Part shown: positions 23,986 through 32,967 of the stretch, in pieces
Layout: every line of letters starts with the position of its first letter
Position numbering within the stretch: position 1 is the first letter of the stretch
Assembly: GCF_004114915.1 (NCBI RefSeq)
Contig: NZ_CP022219.1
Location: forward strand, 402,501 to 466,500
Direction of reading: 5' to 3'
Origin: Bradyrhizobium guangxiense
GTDB lineage: Bacteria; Pseudomonadota; Alphaproteobacteria; Rhizobiales; Xanthobacteraceae
DNA: 64,000 bases
The notes under the pieces: generated by a model
What the model saw: only the letters and a program-made list of their open reading frames with translations
What the model was told of the DNA's origin: nothing
Database searches by the model: none
Position numbers and translations under genes: made by a program

Positions 23986-24063
23986 CATGCTCGCTCGCCG
24001 CGCTTGACGGATATCGAATTCGCCGCCCATACCTCCTCCTTGATGCCAATCGGAGATGAGCCC

Positions 24064-24678
24064 ATGGACCAGCAACTCCTCGATCGTCTCGCCATCCGCG
24101 ACCTCGTCGAGAACTGGGCGGTGTGGCGCGATGCCGGTGACTGGGAGCGCTTTGCCACGGTCTGGCACGAGGAGGGCTGGATGTCCGCGACCTGGTTTCA
24201 GGGGCCGGCGCGGGATTTCATGCGCGTCAGCCAGGAGGGGTTCGCCAAGGGCGTTCGCATCCTGCATTTCCTCGGCGGCACCAGCATCGATCTCGCCGGC
24301 GAGCGGGCCATTGCGCAGACCAAGATGACGATCTCGCAGCGGGCCCTGGTGCATGACGTGCTCTGCGACGTCGTCTGCACCGGACGGTTCTACGATTTCC
24401 TGGAGAAGCGGCAGGACCAATCAGGAATTGGCACATGGGGCATCGTCCGCCGTCAGCCGATCTACGAGAAGGACCGGATCGATCCGGTCGATCCCGCCGC
24501 GACGCTTCAGCTCGACCAGAAAGCGCTGGCCGCGCTGCCCGAAGGCTATCGCCATCTCGCCTACATGCAGGAGCTGATCGGCTACAAGGTCAAGCGCGAC
24601 ATGCCCGGCCTGATCGGGCCCGAGGTCGAGAAGCTCTATGGCGAGGGGCGGGAGTGGCTCACGGGAAAAGCCAAATAA
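24064..24678 (+). CDS. SnoaL/NTF2-like domain protein
   Basis: Protein of 204 residues whose first 140 residues fit the SnoaL-like/NTF2 cone fold. The lead is LLDRLAIRDLVENWAVWRDA, followed by the WERFATVWHEEGWMSATWFQG segment and later RALVHDVLCDVVCTGRFYDFLE. Members are small-molecule isomerases, hydrolases or dehydratases, and the fold alone does not give a reaction. A GGAG site precedes the ATG. It stands alone between the phyR terminator and a perfect hairpin at 24711, so it is probably a single-gene transcript. Confidence 0.78.
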   Translation: MDQQLLDRLAIRDLVENWAVWRDAGDWERFATVWHEEGWMSATWFQGPARDFMRVSQEGFAKGVRILHFLGGTSIDLAGERAIAQTKMTISQRALVHDVLCDVVCTGRFYDFLEKRQDQSGIGTWGIVRRQPIYEKDRIDPVDPAATLQLDQKALAALPEGYRHLAYMQELIGYKVKRDMPGLIGPEVEKLYGEGREWLTGKAK

Positions 24679-24710
24679 TCCGGACCAAAGTGATCCCCAG
24701 ACAAAAGTAA

Positions 24711-24739
24711 GGCGCGACTGGCATCACCACAGTCGCGCC
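24711..24739 (+). terminator. hairpin after the SnoaL-like gene
   Basis: GGCGCGACTG pairs perfectly with CAGTCGCGCC across a 9-nt loop, 32 bases after the stop codon. No U-tract follows, so termination may be Rho-assisted, or the stem may protect the mRNA end. Confidence 0.55.
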
Positions 24740-24878
24740 CTACGTCGCCGGCTTATGGGGCAGGGGGGAATAGCCGGCTGCTGAGACGACTCCCGGCTGC
24801 GCGAGTCGTTCCACGCGTTGCGAAATATTTTGCGCCCTGCTGCATTTGTCGCACACGGTTAAGTGATCGTAACGGCCA

Positions 24879-24904
24879 AGAACCCCCGGTCCTCGCCCTG
24901 CGTT
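24879..24904 (+). promoter_or_regulatory. near-consensus EcfG promoter
   Basis: AGAAC-N17-CGTT differs by one base from GGAAC-N16/17-CGTT and ends 37 bases before the ATG of the hypothetical gene at 24942. The exact -10 box and correct spacing make it a reasonable stress promoter. Confidence 0.5.
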
Positions 24905-24941
24905 GTTCCCGTGATTGCCATGGGGCGAGGGATCGACAGCC

Positions 24942-25364
24942 ATGTCACAGATTCAAAAGGTTTTTTTAGGCGCCATTGCGATTGCGGCAACGCTCGGGGC
25001 GGTGCAATTGGCCTCAGGCCATGACCTGGCTGACCGCTGGCAGGCGGTTGTCGATGTGCCCACCTACAGTTCGAACTCCCTGTCCAGCCATGACGTCAAT
25101 CGTGCCGGCAAGGCCGACCGCCTTGCCGAGATCAAGCCGGCTGCGGTTCCCACTCGGACCGTCTCGATGCGGCTGAACGACCTCGCCGATACCTCGGTGC
25201 TGCTGCGGGTCCCCGCGGTGATCGAGACCGGCAACGCCAAGCCGCCGGCACTGCTCCAGAACCAGAAGAAGGTTCGCGACAAGCCGACGATCGCCTGCGA
25301 GCCGATGGTCAGCTCCCTCACCGAGGTCGCCAAGCTGCTCCAGCCCGGCCGCTGCGTGACCTGA
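24942..25364 (+). CDS. hypothetical exported or membrane-anchored protein
   Basis: I do not recognise this 140-residue protein. Residues 5-25 (KVFLGAIAIAATLGAVQLAS) form a hydrophobic signal peptide or single anchor. The mature part is hydrophilic, with two cysteines near the end (TIACEPMVSSLTEVAKLLQPGRCVT) that could form a disulfide. The last 35 residues look most conserved in character. An EcfG-like promoter lies 38-63 bases upstream, so it may be a stress-induced envelope protein. An ORF extending upstream from a TTG lacks a ribosome site and would bury the signal sequence. Confidence 0.7.
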   Translation: MSQIQKVFLGAIAIAATLGAVQLASGHDLADRWQAVVDVPTYSSNSLSSHDVNRAGKADRLAEIKPAAVPTRTVSMRLNDLADTSVLLRVPAVIETGNAKPPALLQNQKKVRDKPTIACEPMVSSLTEVAKLLQPGRCVT

Positions 25365-25388
25365 TTCGCCGAAGAACCGGACAAATCG

Positions 25389-25404
25389 TCCTCCCGCCGG
25401 GAGG
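25389..25404 (+). terminator. short GC hairpin before htpG
   Basis: CCTCCC-GCC-GGGAGG lies 25 bases after the hypothetical gene and upstream of the htpG promoter. It could end the upstream transcript. No U-tract follows. Confidence 0.4.
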
Positions 25405-25421
25405 GCGATCGTTCACGTCCA

Positions 25422-25449
25422 CTTGATCCCCTGTCCCCTCGCGCTATAT
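25422..25449 (+). promoter_or_regulatory. RpoH-like promoter for htpG
   Basis: CTTGAT-N16-CTATAT matches the alphaproteobacterial heat-shock sigma-32 pattern (CTTGAA, about 16-18 bases, CNTATNT-like) and lies 39-66 bases before the htpG ATG. Heat-shock control of htpG is known in many bacteria. The site assignment is by eye. Confidence 0.5.
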
Positions 25450-25487
25450 CCCGGGTTTCTTCCCTTTCGTTTTGACCGGGTAAACGC

Positions 25488-27365
25488 ATGACGACGTCAG
25501 ACACGGCTGTGCATACGCAGCCCTTCCAGGCCGAGGTTTCCGAGCTTCTGCACCTCATGGTGCACTCCGTCTATTCCGAGACCGATATTTTCCTGCGCGA
25601 GCTCGTCTCCAATGCCTCCGACGCCTGCGACAAGCTGCGCTACGAGGCGATCGCCAGCCCGGCCCTGCTGGGCGACGGCGATGCGCTCAAGATCCGGATC
25701 ATCCCGAACAAGAAGGCCAATACGCTCACCATCGCCGACAACGGTATCGGCATGGAGCGGCAGGAGCTGATCGACCATCTCGGCACCATCGCCCGCTCCG
25801 GCACCAAGGCGTTCGTGTCGAAGCTGAAGGAGGCCAAGGACGGCCTCGGCCTGATCGGCCAGTTCGGCGTCGGCTTCTATTCCGCCTTCATGGTCGCCGA
25901 GAAGATCACCGTGATCAGCCGCCGCGCCGGCGAGAGCGATGTCTGGACCTGGACGTCCTCCGGCGGCTCCGGCTTCGAGATCGCCCGTGCCAGTGACGAG
26001 GAAGCCGCGCGCGTCAAGCGCGGCACCGAGATCGTCCTGCACCTGAAGGACGATGCCAAGAAATATCTCGAGACCTACGAGATCGAGCGTATCGTCGGCG
26101 CCTATTCCGACAACATCCTGTTCCCCATCGAGCTCGTGCCGGAAGAAGGCGAGCCGCGCCAGATCAATTCGGCGAGTGCGCTGTGGCAGCGCTCGAAATC
26201 CGAGCTGACCGCGGACGATTACAAGAAGGCCTATCAGCAGATCGCGTCGGCCTTCGACGATCCCGCGATGACGCTGCACTACCGTGCCGAAGGACGCTAC
26301 TCCTACGCCGTGCTGCTGTTCGCGCCCTCGACCAAGCCGTTCGACCTGTTCGAGCCGAACCGCAAGGGGCGCGTGAAGCTCTACGTCCGGCGCGTCTTCA
26401 TCACCGATGATGCCGATCTGTTGCCGGGGTACCTGCGCTTCATCCGCGGCGTCGTCGACAGCGAGGATCTCCCGCTCAACATCTCCCGCGAGATGCTGCA
26501 GAACAATCCGCAGCTGGCGCAGATCCGCAAAGCGGTGGCGACCCGGGTCGTGTCGGAGCTCGAAAGCCTCGCCGACAAGGATGCGGAGAACTTTGCCAAG
26601 ATCTGGGACGCGTTCGGTGCGGTGCTCAAGGAAGGCATTTACGAGGATTTCGAGCGGCGCGAAAAGCTGCTGGCGCTGTCGCGTTTCACCACGACGTCGG
26701 GCGAGAAGCGTTCGCTGAAGCAGGTCATTGCCGATTTCAAGCCGAACCAGACCGAGATCTACTATCTCGTCGGCGACAGCATCGAGCGGCTGAAATCCAA
26801 TCCGCGGCTCGAGGCGGCAACCGCGCGCGGCATCGAGGTGCTGCTGCTGTCCGATCCCGTCGACGCCTTCTGGACCTCGATGCCCTCGGAGTTCGAGGGA
26901 AAGCCGTTGAAATCGCTGAGCCAGGGCGATCTCAATCTCGACCTGATCCCGCGCGTCGACGAGGCCGACGAGGCGAAGAAGGAGGCGCCGCCCGCCGATG
27001 AAGCCGCCACCATCGCCGTGATCAAGGCCGCGCTCGGGGAGCGCGTCAGCGACGTCAAGGCCTCGACGCGGCTCACCAGCTCGGCCTCCTGCCTCGTCGC
27101 CGACAGCCAGGGCCCGAGCCGCGAGCTCGAGCGCATCCTGTCGCAGCAGACCCGCGGCATGCGCACAAAGCCGATCCTCGAGATCAATTTGCGCCATCCG
27201 CTCGTGACTGCGATCACCAAGGCGCAAGCCGGTTCGACGGCGGTCGATGATCTCAGCCTGCTCCTGCTCGAGCAGGCGCAAATCCTCGACGGCGAGCTGC
27301 CAGAGGACCCGGCTGCGTTTGCGGCGAGGCTGAACCGGCTGGTGTTGCAGGGCCTCGGCGTATAG
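25488..27365 (+). CDS. htpG: molecular chaperone HtpG (bacterial Hsp90)
   Basis: ATP-dependent chaperone of 625 residues, full length for the family. The N-terminal GHKL ATPase contains [20 protein letters not shown] (ATP-binding Glu and Asn), [15 protein letters not shown], and the lid [14 protein letters not shown]. The middle domain carries the catalytic-Arg region [16 protein letters not shown], and the C-terminal dimer domain ends [11 protein letters not shown]. It folds and remodels client proteins in the cytoplasm, especially after heat stress. An RpoH-like promoter lies just upstream. The gene appears monocistronic, with the DUF3551 genes after a 120-base gap. Confidence 0.97.
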   Translation: MTTSDTAVHTQPFQAEVSELLHLMVHSVYSETDIFLRELVSNASDACDKLRYEAIASPALLGDGDALKIRIIPNKKANTLTIADNGIGMERQELIDHLGTIARSGTKAFVSKLKEAKDGLGLIGQFGVGFYSAFMVAEKITVISRRAGESDVWTWTSSGGSGFEIARASDEEAARVKRGTEIVLHLKDDAKKYLETYEIERIVGAYSDNILFPIELVPEEGEPRQINSASALWQRSKSELTADDYKKAYQQIASAFDDPAMTLHYRAEGRYSYAVLLFAPSTKPFDLFEPNRKGRVKLYVRRVFITDDADLLPGYLRFIRGVVDSEDLPLNISREMLQNNPQLAQIRKAVATRVVSELESLADKDAENFAKIWDAFGAVLKEGIYEDFERREKLLALSRFTTTSGEKRSLKQVIADFKPNQTEIYYLVGDSIERLKSNPRLEAATARGIEVLLLSDPVDAFWTSMPSEFEGKPLKSLSQGDLNLDLIPRVDEADEAKKEAPPADEAATIAVIKAALGERVSDVKASTRLTSSASCLVADSQGPSRELERILSQQTRGMRTKPILEINLRHPLVTAITKAQAGSTAVDDLSLLLLEQAQILDGELPEDPAAFAARLNRLVLQGLGV

Positions 27366-27407
27366 CGCCGCAGTGCACCGCTCTCACCTTGCCGTCATCT
27401 GTCCCTG

Positions 27408-27433
27408 GGAACAGTCGCCTCCGGCCTGGTGTT
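27408..27433 (+). promoter_or_regulatory. EcfG-like promoter before the DUF3551 genes
   Basis: GGAAC-N17-TGTT has a perfect -35 and one mismatch in the -10 of the EcfG consensus, and it ends 55 bases before the first DUF3551 ATG. The phyR promoter candidate at 23058 has the same TGTT variant. Confidence 0.42.
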
Positions 27434-27488
27434 ATGCCATAGCAGGCCGTCGGCACCAGCCGACGCCGTCGATTCGAGGATTACGTCC

Positions 27489-27770
27489 ATGCGCTTGTCG
27501 ATCTTGACCCTCACCGCGATTACCACGCTGCTGGTCGCGGCAGATGCCAGCGCCCAGACCTATGATCCGCGTTACCCGGTGTGCATGCACGTTTACACGC
27601 CCGGCGGCGGCTTCGGCGGGGGCGGCGGGGACTATTTCGACTGCTCCTTCACCTCACTGCCGCAGTGCCGCGCGACCGCATCGGGTCGCTCGGCCAGCTG
27701 CGACCTCAACCCCTACTACGCCTTCGACCAGCCACCGCAGCAGCGCCGGCGCCACAAGAAGGTGCAATAG
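27489..27770 (+). CDS. DUF3551 family secreted small protein (copy 1)
   Basis: Protein of 93 residues with a cleavable signal peptide (MRLSILTLTAITTLLVAADASAQ). The mature part, about 70 residues, has the DUF3551 pattern: YDPRYPVCMHVY, a glycine-rich loop, then YFDCSFTSLPQCRATASGRSA and CDLNPYY. Four conserved cysteines suggest two disulfides in the periplasm. The tail is basic (RRRHKK). Function is unknown for the whole family, which is abundant in Bradyrhizobium. It is followed 33 bases later by a close paralogue, and an EcfG-like promoter precedes the pair. Confidence 0.83.
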   Translation: MRLSILTLTAITTLLVAADASAQTYDPRYPVCMHVYTPGGGFGGGGGDYFDCSFTSLPQCRATASGRSASCDLNPYYAFDQPPQQRRRHKKVQ

Positions 27771-27803
27771 CGATCCGCGATGCTGCAGACCGGAATAGTG
27801 TTG

Positions 27804-28073
27804 ATGCGCTTCTCGTTCGGCCTGGTCTTGACCGCAGCCGCACTGCTCACGGCAGAGCCGTTGCAGGCGCAGACCTTTGATCCCCGATACCCCGTCTGCA
27901 TGCATGTTTATTCAGGTGCGAACGGGGGAGGCGGTGAGTGGTACGACTGCTCCTTCACCTCGTTACCGCAGTGCCGCGCCACCGCTTCGGGTCGCTCCGC
28001 AATCTGCGATCTCAATCCGTACTACCCGCTCAATCCGCCGCCGCAGCAGTTTCGCCACAGGCGTGGCGGCTAA
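27804..28073 (+). CDS. DUF3551 family secreted small protein (copy 2)
   Basis: Paralogue of the preceding gene, 89 residues. The signal peptide is MRFSFGLVLTAAALLTAEPLQAQ and the same core follows: FDPRYPVCMHVY, YDCSFTSLPQCRATASGRSA, CDLNPYYPLNPPPQ. An in-frame ATG at 27780 would add eight residues before the signal peptide, and 27804 gives the cleaner signal. The two copies differ mainly in the glycine-rich loop and tail, so they are tandem duplicates. Both are probably on one transcript that ends near the family D repeat. The function is unknown. Confidence 0.8.
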   Translation: MRFSFGLVLTAAALLTAEPLQAQTFDPRYPVCMHVYSGANGGGGEWYDCSFTSLPQCRATASGRSAICDLNPYYPLNPPPQQFRHRRGG

Positions 28074-28119
28074 CGCCAGACGATTGCTGCTACCGCTGGC
28101 GAGCGGATGCTCGCAAGAC

Positions 28120-28219
28120 TAAAGCGCGATGAGATTTAGATGAATCGTCATCGCGCTTTAGGTTGTTGTTTGCGCATGATCTTTCCGGAAAACCGCTTCG
28201 CACTTTTCCGGATCATGCT
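28120..28219. repeat. family D double-hairpin repeat
   Basis: The first hairpin is TAAAGCGCGATGA with TCATCGCGCTTTA (28120-28160). The second is GCATGATC-TTTCCGGAAAA with TTTTCCGG-ATCATGC (28174-28219). It fills the gap between convergent genes and is likely to limit read-through from both sides. The A+T-rich stem ends resemble a dispersed Bradyrhizobium element. Confidence 0.75.
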
Positions 28220-28235
28220 TTAGTGCTTTCAATGG

Positions 28236-29216
28236 CTATTCCTTCCTGACCCCGGACAGCTCGACCACCTTGCGCCAGCGCTCGGTCTCGGCCGCCAGCA
28301 TGCCGCCGAACTCACTGGCGTTGCCATGCAGCGGGATGGCGCCGAGCTCGGCGATGCGGGCCTTGATCACGGAATCGGACAGCGCAGCGTCGATCTCGCG
28401 ATTGAGCAGATCGACGATCTCGCGCGGTGTGTCGCGCGGGGCGCCGACGCCGTAGAACGAGCTCGTCTCGTAGCCGGGCAGCGTGTCGGCGATTGAAGGC
28501 ACGTCGGGCAGGATCTCGGAGCGCTCGCGCGTGGTGACGCCGAGGGCGCGCAGCTTGCCGGCGCGCACCAGCTCGAAGGACGAGGTGACGTTGTCGAACA
28601 TGCCCTGAATCTGCCCGCTCATCACATCGGTCAAGCCCGGCGCCGAACCGCGATAGGGGACGTGGGTGAACTGCACACCGGCCATCGACTTGAACAATTC
28701 GCCCGAGAGGTGCAGCGAGGTGCCGATGCCTGAGGAGGCGATCGATATCCTGCCGGGATTGGCCCTGGCGTAGGCGATGAAGTCGGCGACGGTCTTCACC
28801 GGCAGATCGTTGTTGACGACCAGCACCAGCGGAATCCGCGCGACTCCCGCGACGGGCGCGATGCCCTGGGCGAAATCATAGGGCAACGCCGGATCGAACG
28901 AGGCGTTGATCGCATTCGCAGTCGAGGTCAGCAGCAGCGTGTAGCCGTCGGGTGCCGAGGTGATGACTGCCTGCGTCCCGATGTTGCTGCCGGCACCAGG
29001 CTTGTTCTCGACGACGAAGGTCTGGCCGAGCCGGTCGGACAGCCGCTGGCACAGCAGCCGCGACAGCACGTCGGTTGCGCCACCTGGTGCGTATGGCACC
29101 ACCCATTTCACGCTGTGCGAGGGATAGGAGGGGTTGCCGAGCGCAAAAGCGCGCGGCGCCGCGAGCGCGGCTGCGGCACCGGCGGCAGTCTGGAGAAAAT
29201 GTCGTCTGGTGATCAT
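28236..29216 (-). CDS. tripartite tricarboxylate transporter substrate-binding protein (Bug/TctC)
   Basis: Periplasmic binding protein of 326 residues. A Tat-like signal (MITRRHFLQTAAGAAAALAAPRAFA) is followed by the family's start YPSHSVKWVVPYAPGGATDVLSRLL. The body matches the Bug/TctC fold that binds carboxylates for TctAB permeases, which are not present here. These orphan binding proteins are very numerous in Bradyrhizobium and related genera. The ATG at 29216 has a GGGA site 8 bases upstream. One three codons earlier is possible. It is divergent from the FATP-like ligase at 29407, with about 190 bases between. Confidence 0.9.
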   Translation of the reverse strand: MITRRHFLQTAAGAAAALAAPRAFALGNPSYPSHSVKWVVPYAPGGATDVLSRLLCQRLSDRLGQTFVVENKPGAGSNIGTQAVITSAPDGYTLLLTSTANAINASFDPALPYDFAQGIAPVAGVARIPLVLVVNNDLPVKTVADFIAYARANPGRISIASSGIGTSLHLSGELFKSMAGVQFTHVPYRGSAPGLTDVMSGQIQGMFDNVTSSFELVRAGKLRALGVTTRERSEILPDVPSIADTLPGYETSSFYGVGAPRDTPREIVDLLNREIDAALSDSVIKARIAELGAIPLHGNASEFGGMLAAETERWRKVVELSGVRKE

Positions 29217-29406
29217 GGTCTGCATCCCGTTCTCGCTCTGCTATCGCAAGAATTGTGCAGCCGCGCACGCCGATCCCCTCGGCTTGGTAAAGGATGGCTA
29301 GAGTTAATCGCGCACTAACGGAGTTTTACCTTGCCTCTTAACAACTGGGCAGGGCGCGCGGACTATATTGCTGGAAACCTGCGAGCGGCCCGAAAGAGTG
29401 AACAAT

Positions 29407-31212
29407 ATGACCACCGGCGTCATCGAGCGACCGAAAGCCCTGCGCACGCCTTCGGCTTCGAAGATCTGGCTGAAGGCCATCGAGCTCACCGCGCGGATCG
29501 AGGCTCTGCCGGGTCGCCTGTTCGCCGACGTCGTCGACGATTGGGCGCAGCGCCAGCCGGACCGCCTCGCGCTGCTTGCGGATGACACAAGCCTCGATTA
29601 CGCGGGTCTGTCGAAGCGCATCAATCGCTACGCGCGCTGGGCGCGCTCGGTCGGCCTGGCCAAGGGCGAGACTGTCGCGCTGATCATGCCGAACGGCGTC
29701 GACTACGTCGCGGCCTGGCTCGGGATCAGCCGGGTCGGCGGCGTGGTCGCGCTGCTCAACACCAAGCTGGTCGGGCCCTCGCTCGCGCATTGCATCGACG
29801 TCGCCAAGCCCACGCATATCATCGTCGCCCACGAGTTGATGGGGACGCTGAAGGGCGCAGCGCCGCATCTGAAGACAGAGGCCAAGGTATGGACGCATGG
29901 CGATTCCCGCAGTGATCGCGCCATCGATGTCGCGCTTGCGGCGCTGGACGATGGGCTCCTGTCGCCGGAGGAGCACGGCGAGGTCAGCATCGCCGATCGT
30001 GCGCTGCTGATCTACACCTCGGGCACGACAGGTCTGCCGAAGGCCGCCAGCATCAGTCACCGGCGCATTCTCAATTGGGGTTTTTGGTTCGCCGGTCTGA
30101 CCGGCGCAGGTCCGCAGGACCGGCTCTATGATTGCCTGCCGCTGTTCCACTCCGTCGGCGGCATCGTCGCGCCCTGCAGCATGCTCGCTGCCGGCGGCTC
30201 GGTGGTGATCGCAGAGAAGTTCTCGGCCTCGCATTTCTGGTCCGACATTGTTCGTCACGACTGCACGCTGTTTCAATATATCGGCGAGCTCTGCCGTTAT
30301 CTGCTCAAGGCGGCGCCGTCGGAATACGAGAACCGCCATCGTCTCCGCCTCGTCTGCGGCAACGGCCTGCGCGGCGATATCTGGGAAGACTTTCAGGCCC
30401 GGTTCGCCATTCCCCGTATCCTCGAATTCTATGCGGCGACGGAAGGCAATTTCTCGCTGTTCAACGTCGAGGGCCAGCCGGGCGCGATCGGCCGCATCCC
30501 ACCACTGCTCGCGCATCGCTCCCCCGCCAATCTCGTCAGGCTCGACCCCGACAGCGGCGCGCCGCTGCGCAACGAAGAGGGGTTTTGCGTCGCCTGCGCC
30601 CGCGGCGAGGCCGGCGAAGCCATCGGCCGCATCGGCACTGCCGATGAAGGCGGCGGCCGCTTCGAGGGCTACACCGACGCCGGCGAGACCGAGAAGAAGA
30701 TTCTCCGCGATGTGTTCGCCAAGGGTGATGCCTGGTTCCGCACCGGCGATTTGATGCGGATCGACGAAAAGGGATTCTTCCATTTCGTCGACCGCATCGG
30801 CGACACGTTCCGCTGGAAGGGCGAGAACGTCGCGACTTCGGAGGTGAACGACGCGATGCGCGATTTCACCGGCGTGGTCGACGCCACCACCTACGGCGTC
30901 AGCATCCCCGGCACCGACGGCCGCGCCGGCATGAGCGCCATCGTCGTCAACGAGGGGTTCGACATTACGGCGCTGCCCGCACATCCCGCGCAGCCCCTGC
31001 CGGCCTATGCACATCCCGTCTTCGTCCGCGTTTCGCGCGAGCTCCAGGCGACCGAGACGTTCAAGCAGAAGAAGGGCGATCTGTCGCGGGAAGGCTTCGA
31101 TCCCGCCACGATTTCCGATCCGCTGTTCATGGCGGACTTGAGATCCGGGGCCTATCTCCCGCTCGACGCCGAGGTTCATGCACGCATCCTGGACGGCTCG
31201 ATCCGGCTGTAG
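29407..31212 (+). CDS. FATP-type long-chain acyl-CoA synthetase
   Basis: AMP-forming ligase of 601 residues related to the very-long-chain/FATP (FadD6-like) group. The ATP motif is LLIYTSGTTGLPKAASISH near residue 203. Later come FYAATEGNFSLFNVEGQPG, typical of FATP-like enzymes, and WFRTGDLMRIDEKGFFHFVDRIGDTFRWKGENVATSEV (A7-A8, span about 440-480). The C-terminus has TETFKQKKGDLSREGF. It may trap imported fatty acids as CoA esters. It heads a four-gene run with an acyl carrier protein, a small adenylation enzyme and a FabG-like reductase, which suggests a role in building a modified lipid rather than plain catabolism. Confidence 0.87.
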   Translation: MTTGVIERPKALRTPSASKIWLKAIELTARIEALPGRLFADVVDDWAQRQPDRLALLADDTSLDYAGLSKRINRYARWARSVGLAKGETVALIMPNGVDYVAAWLGISRVGGVVALLNTKLVGPSLAHCIDVAKPTHIIVAHELMGTLKGAAPHLKTEAKVWTHGDSRSDRAIDVALAALDDGLLSPEEHGEVSIADRALLIYTSGTTGLPKAASISHRRILNWGFWFAGLTGAGPQDRLYDCLPLFHSVGGIVAPCSMLAAGGSVVIAEKFSASHFWSDIVRHDCTLFQYIGELCRYLLKAAPSEYENRHRLRLVCGNGLRGDIWEDFQARFAIPRILEFYAATEGNFSLFNVEGQPGAIGRIPPLLAHRSPANLVRLDPDSGAPLRNEEGFCVACARGEAGEAIGRIGTADEGGGRFEGYTDAGETEKKILRDVFAKGDAWFRTGDLMRIDEKGFFHFVDRIGDTFRWKGENVATSEVNDAMRDFTGVVDATTYGVSIPGTDGRAGMSAIVVNEGFDITALPAHPAQPLPAYAHPVFVRVSRELQATETFKQKKGDLSREGFDPATISDPLFMADLRSGAYLPLDAEVHARILDGSIRL

Positions 31213-31352
31213 GTCCCGCCAAAATCCGCAGATAGCTCCAATTTTATCTGAATTGTCCAAGAAGACATTTACTTCTGTCGGGTAAGCAAACGCCCATGGG
31301 AGGCGGCCAGCAAGAGCCGCCGCAACACCAACGATAACAAAGCGAGCCAGCC

Positions 31353-31598
31353 ATGTCGGTAAGGTCTAAGGTCATTGAGGCGATCCGGCAGATCGCCAAG
31401 GAGCAAAACGTCACGCTTCCCGAACTCTCGGACGATCTGTCGCTGCACGAGACGGGCTTCGATTCGCTCGCCTTCGCCATTCTGGTCGCGCGCCTCGAGG
31501 ATGAGACCGGCGTCGACCCCTTCACCATTTCCGAGGACGCAGCGTTCCCCGCCACGGTGGGTGATTTCGTGCGGGCCTACGAAAATGTCCCCGCGTGA
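31353..31598 (+). CDS. acyl carrier protein
   Basis: Carrier protein of 81 residues. The phosphopantetheine-attachment serine is in LHETGFDSLAFAIL at about residue 38 (Asp-Ser-Leu). The remaining helices (SKVIEAIRQIAKEQNV and ATVGDFVRAYENV) fit the four-helix ACP fold. The sequence differs from the housekeeping AcpP, whose motif region reads GADSLDTVEL, so this is an accessory ACP. Its end overlaps the start of the adenylation-enzyme gene by 14 bases, so the two are translated together and probably work together. Confidence 0.9.
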   Translation: MSVRSKVIEAIRQIAKEQNVTLPELSDDLSLHETGFDSLAFAILVARLEDETGVDPFTISEDAAFPATVGDFVRAYENVPA

Positions 31599-32967
31599 GA
31601 TCTTTGCGCTCCGCGACCATCTCGGCGCGGAGCTGAAGGGCCGCACGATCTCCGATGCGCATGAGGTCGTGTCGTTGACCGACATCCTGTCGCAGACGGT
31701 CCTCGGCGGCCGCCTGCGCGGATTGTCGGGCCGCTCGGTGCTGCTCAAATTGTCCGACCAGCTCCGGTCGGGCCTTGCCATGATCGAGCTCGACGGCATC
31801 GCGCGTCGCATGCTGCTCTGCCCGCCCGATCTCAACCCGGCACATCTCGACGCGCTGATCGCGGATGCCGGGATCGATGCCGTCGTCACCGACGAGCCCG
31901 ATCGCTGGGTCAATTCGGGCGTATCGCTCGTCGTCACTGCACAATTGCCGCTTCAACCCACTGTGCCGGCCCAGACCGAACGCGCCACGGAATGGCTGAT
32001 GCTGACCTCGGGCACGTCGGGCGTGCCGAAGATCGTTGGCCATACGCTGGAGGCGCTGACCGGTGCCATCGTCGCCGAAGGCCCCGCGCGCGGACCTGCG
32101 CCGGTTTGGGCGACGTTCTACGATATCCGCCGCTATGGCGGCCTGCAGATCTTCCTTCGTGCCGTTCTCTCCGGCGGCTCGATGGTGTTGTCGGATCCGC
32201 ATGAGGCACTCGGCGATCACGTCGCGCGGCTGAAGGCGCGTGGTGTCTCGCATATCTCCGGCACGCCTTCGCACTGGCGCAAGCTTCTGATGAGCGGTTC
32301 GGCCGCGCAATTCGCGCCGTCTTACGTCCGCCTTTCCGGTGAAATCGCCGACCAGGCAGTGCTGGACGGGTTGAAGGCCGCATTCCCCAATTCCTCCGTC
32401 GGTCATGCCTATGCCTCGACCGAAGCCGGTGTCGGCTTTGCGGTGAATGACGGGCTGGAAGGCTTTCCGGCCGACTATCTCGGCAATCGCGACGGCGTCG
32501 AGATGAAGGTGGTCGACGGCTCGCTGCGGATCCGCTCGACGCGCACTGCGCATGCCTATGTCGGCCGCAGCGCCGCGCCGCTCACCGATGCGGACGGATT
32601 CGTCGACAGCGGCGACATCGTCGAGCTGCGCGGCGAGCGCTACTATTTCGTCGGCCGCCGCGGCGGCATCATCAATATCGGCGGGCTGAAGGTTCACCCC
32701 GAAGAGATCGAGGCGGTGATCAACCGCCATCCCGACGTGCGGATGTCGCGGGCCAAGTCGCGCAAGAGCCCGATCACCGGCGGCATCGTGGTCGCCGATG
32801 TGATCCTCGCCGACGGGACCGACCCGGCGCGCGCGAAAGAGATCCGCGACCAGATCCTGGACCGGTGCCGCGCGCAGCTTGCCCCCCACAAGGTGCCGGC
32901 GGTGATCCGCTTCGTCGAGGCGCTCGATGTCACCCCGGCCGGAAAACTGGCGCGCACCGATGCATAG
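31585..32967 (+). CDS. AMP-dependent acyl/aryl-activating enzyme, probable ACP ligase
   Basis: Compact ANL enzyme of 460 residues. The ATP motif is WLMLTSGTSGVPKIVGHTLE near residue 135, A5 is HAYASTEAGVGFAVND near 274, and A7-A8 is FVDSGDIVELRGERYYFVGRRGGIINIGGLKVHPEEIEAV. The C-terminal motif is DVTPAGKLART. The family resembles stand-alone adenylation enzymes that load carrier proteins. The 14-base overlap with the ACP gene and the 8-base overlap with the next gene make a charging role toward that ACP the best guess. The activated acid is unknown. A start upstream of 31585 would lie inside the ACP gene in another frame. Confidence 0.85.
   Translation: MSPREIFALRDHLGAELKGRTISDAHEVVSLTDILSQTVLGGRLRGLSGRSVLLKLSDQLRSGLAMIELDGIARRMLLCPPDLNPAHLDALIADAGIDAVVTDEPDRWVNSGVSLVVTAQLPLQPTVPAQTERATEWLMLTSGTSGVPKIVGHTLEALTGAIVAEGPARGPAPVWATFYDIRRYGGLQIFLRAVLSGGSMVLSDPHEALGDHVARLKARGVSHISGTPSHWRKLLMSGSAAQFAPSYVRLSGEIADQAVLDGLKAAFPNSSVGHAYASTEAGVGFAVNDGLEGFPADYLGNRDGVEMKVVDGSLRIRSTRTAHAYVGRSAAPLTDADGFVDSGDIVELRGERYYFVGRRGGIINIGGLKVHPEEIEAVINRHPDVRMSRAKSRKSPITGGIVVADVILADGTDPARAKEIRDQILDRCRAQLAPHKVPAVIRFVEALDVTPAGKLARTDA

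Noticed and set aside
25497..27281. 594-codon open frame on the minus strand across htpG
   Set aside because: It is an antisense shadow of a certain gene in GC-rich DNA. It has no ribosome site or recognisable domain, and its composition is Arg/Gly/Leu/Ala-biased.
29303..29319. GTTA-N9-TAAC inverted repeat between the TctC and FATP-like genes
   Set aside because: It has only four-base arms, no local regulator gene and no second copy. It is too weak to call an operator.
29338..31260. 640-codon open frame on the minus strand across the FATP-like ligase
   Set aside because: It is an antisense shadow of a well-supported ligase, with no family features.
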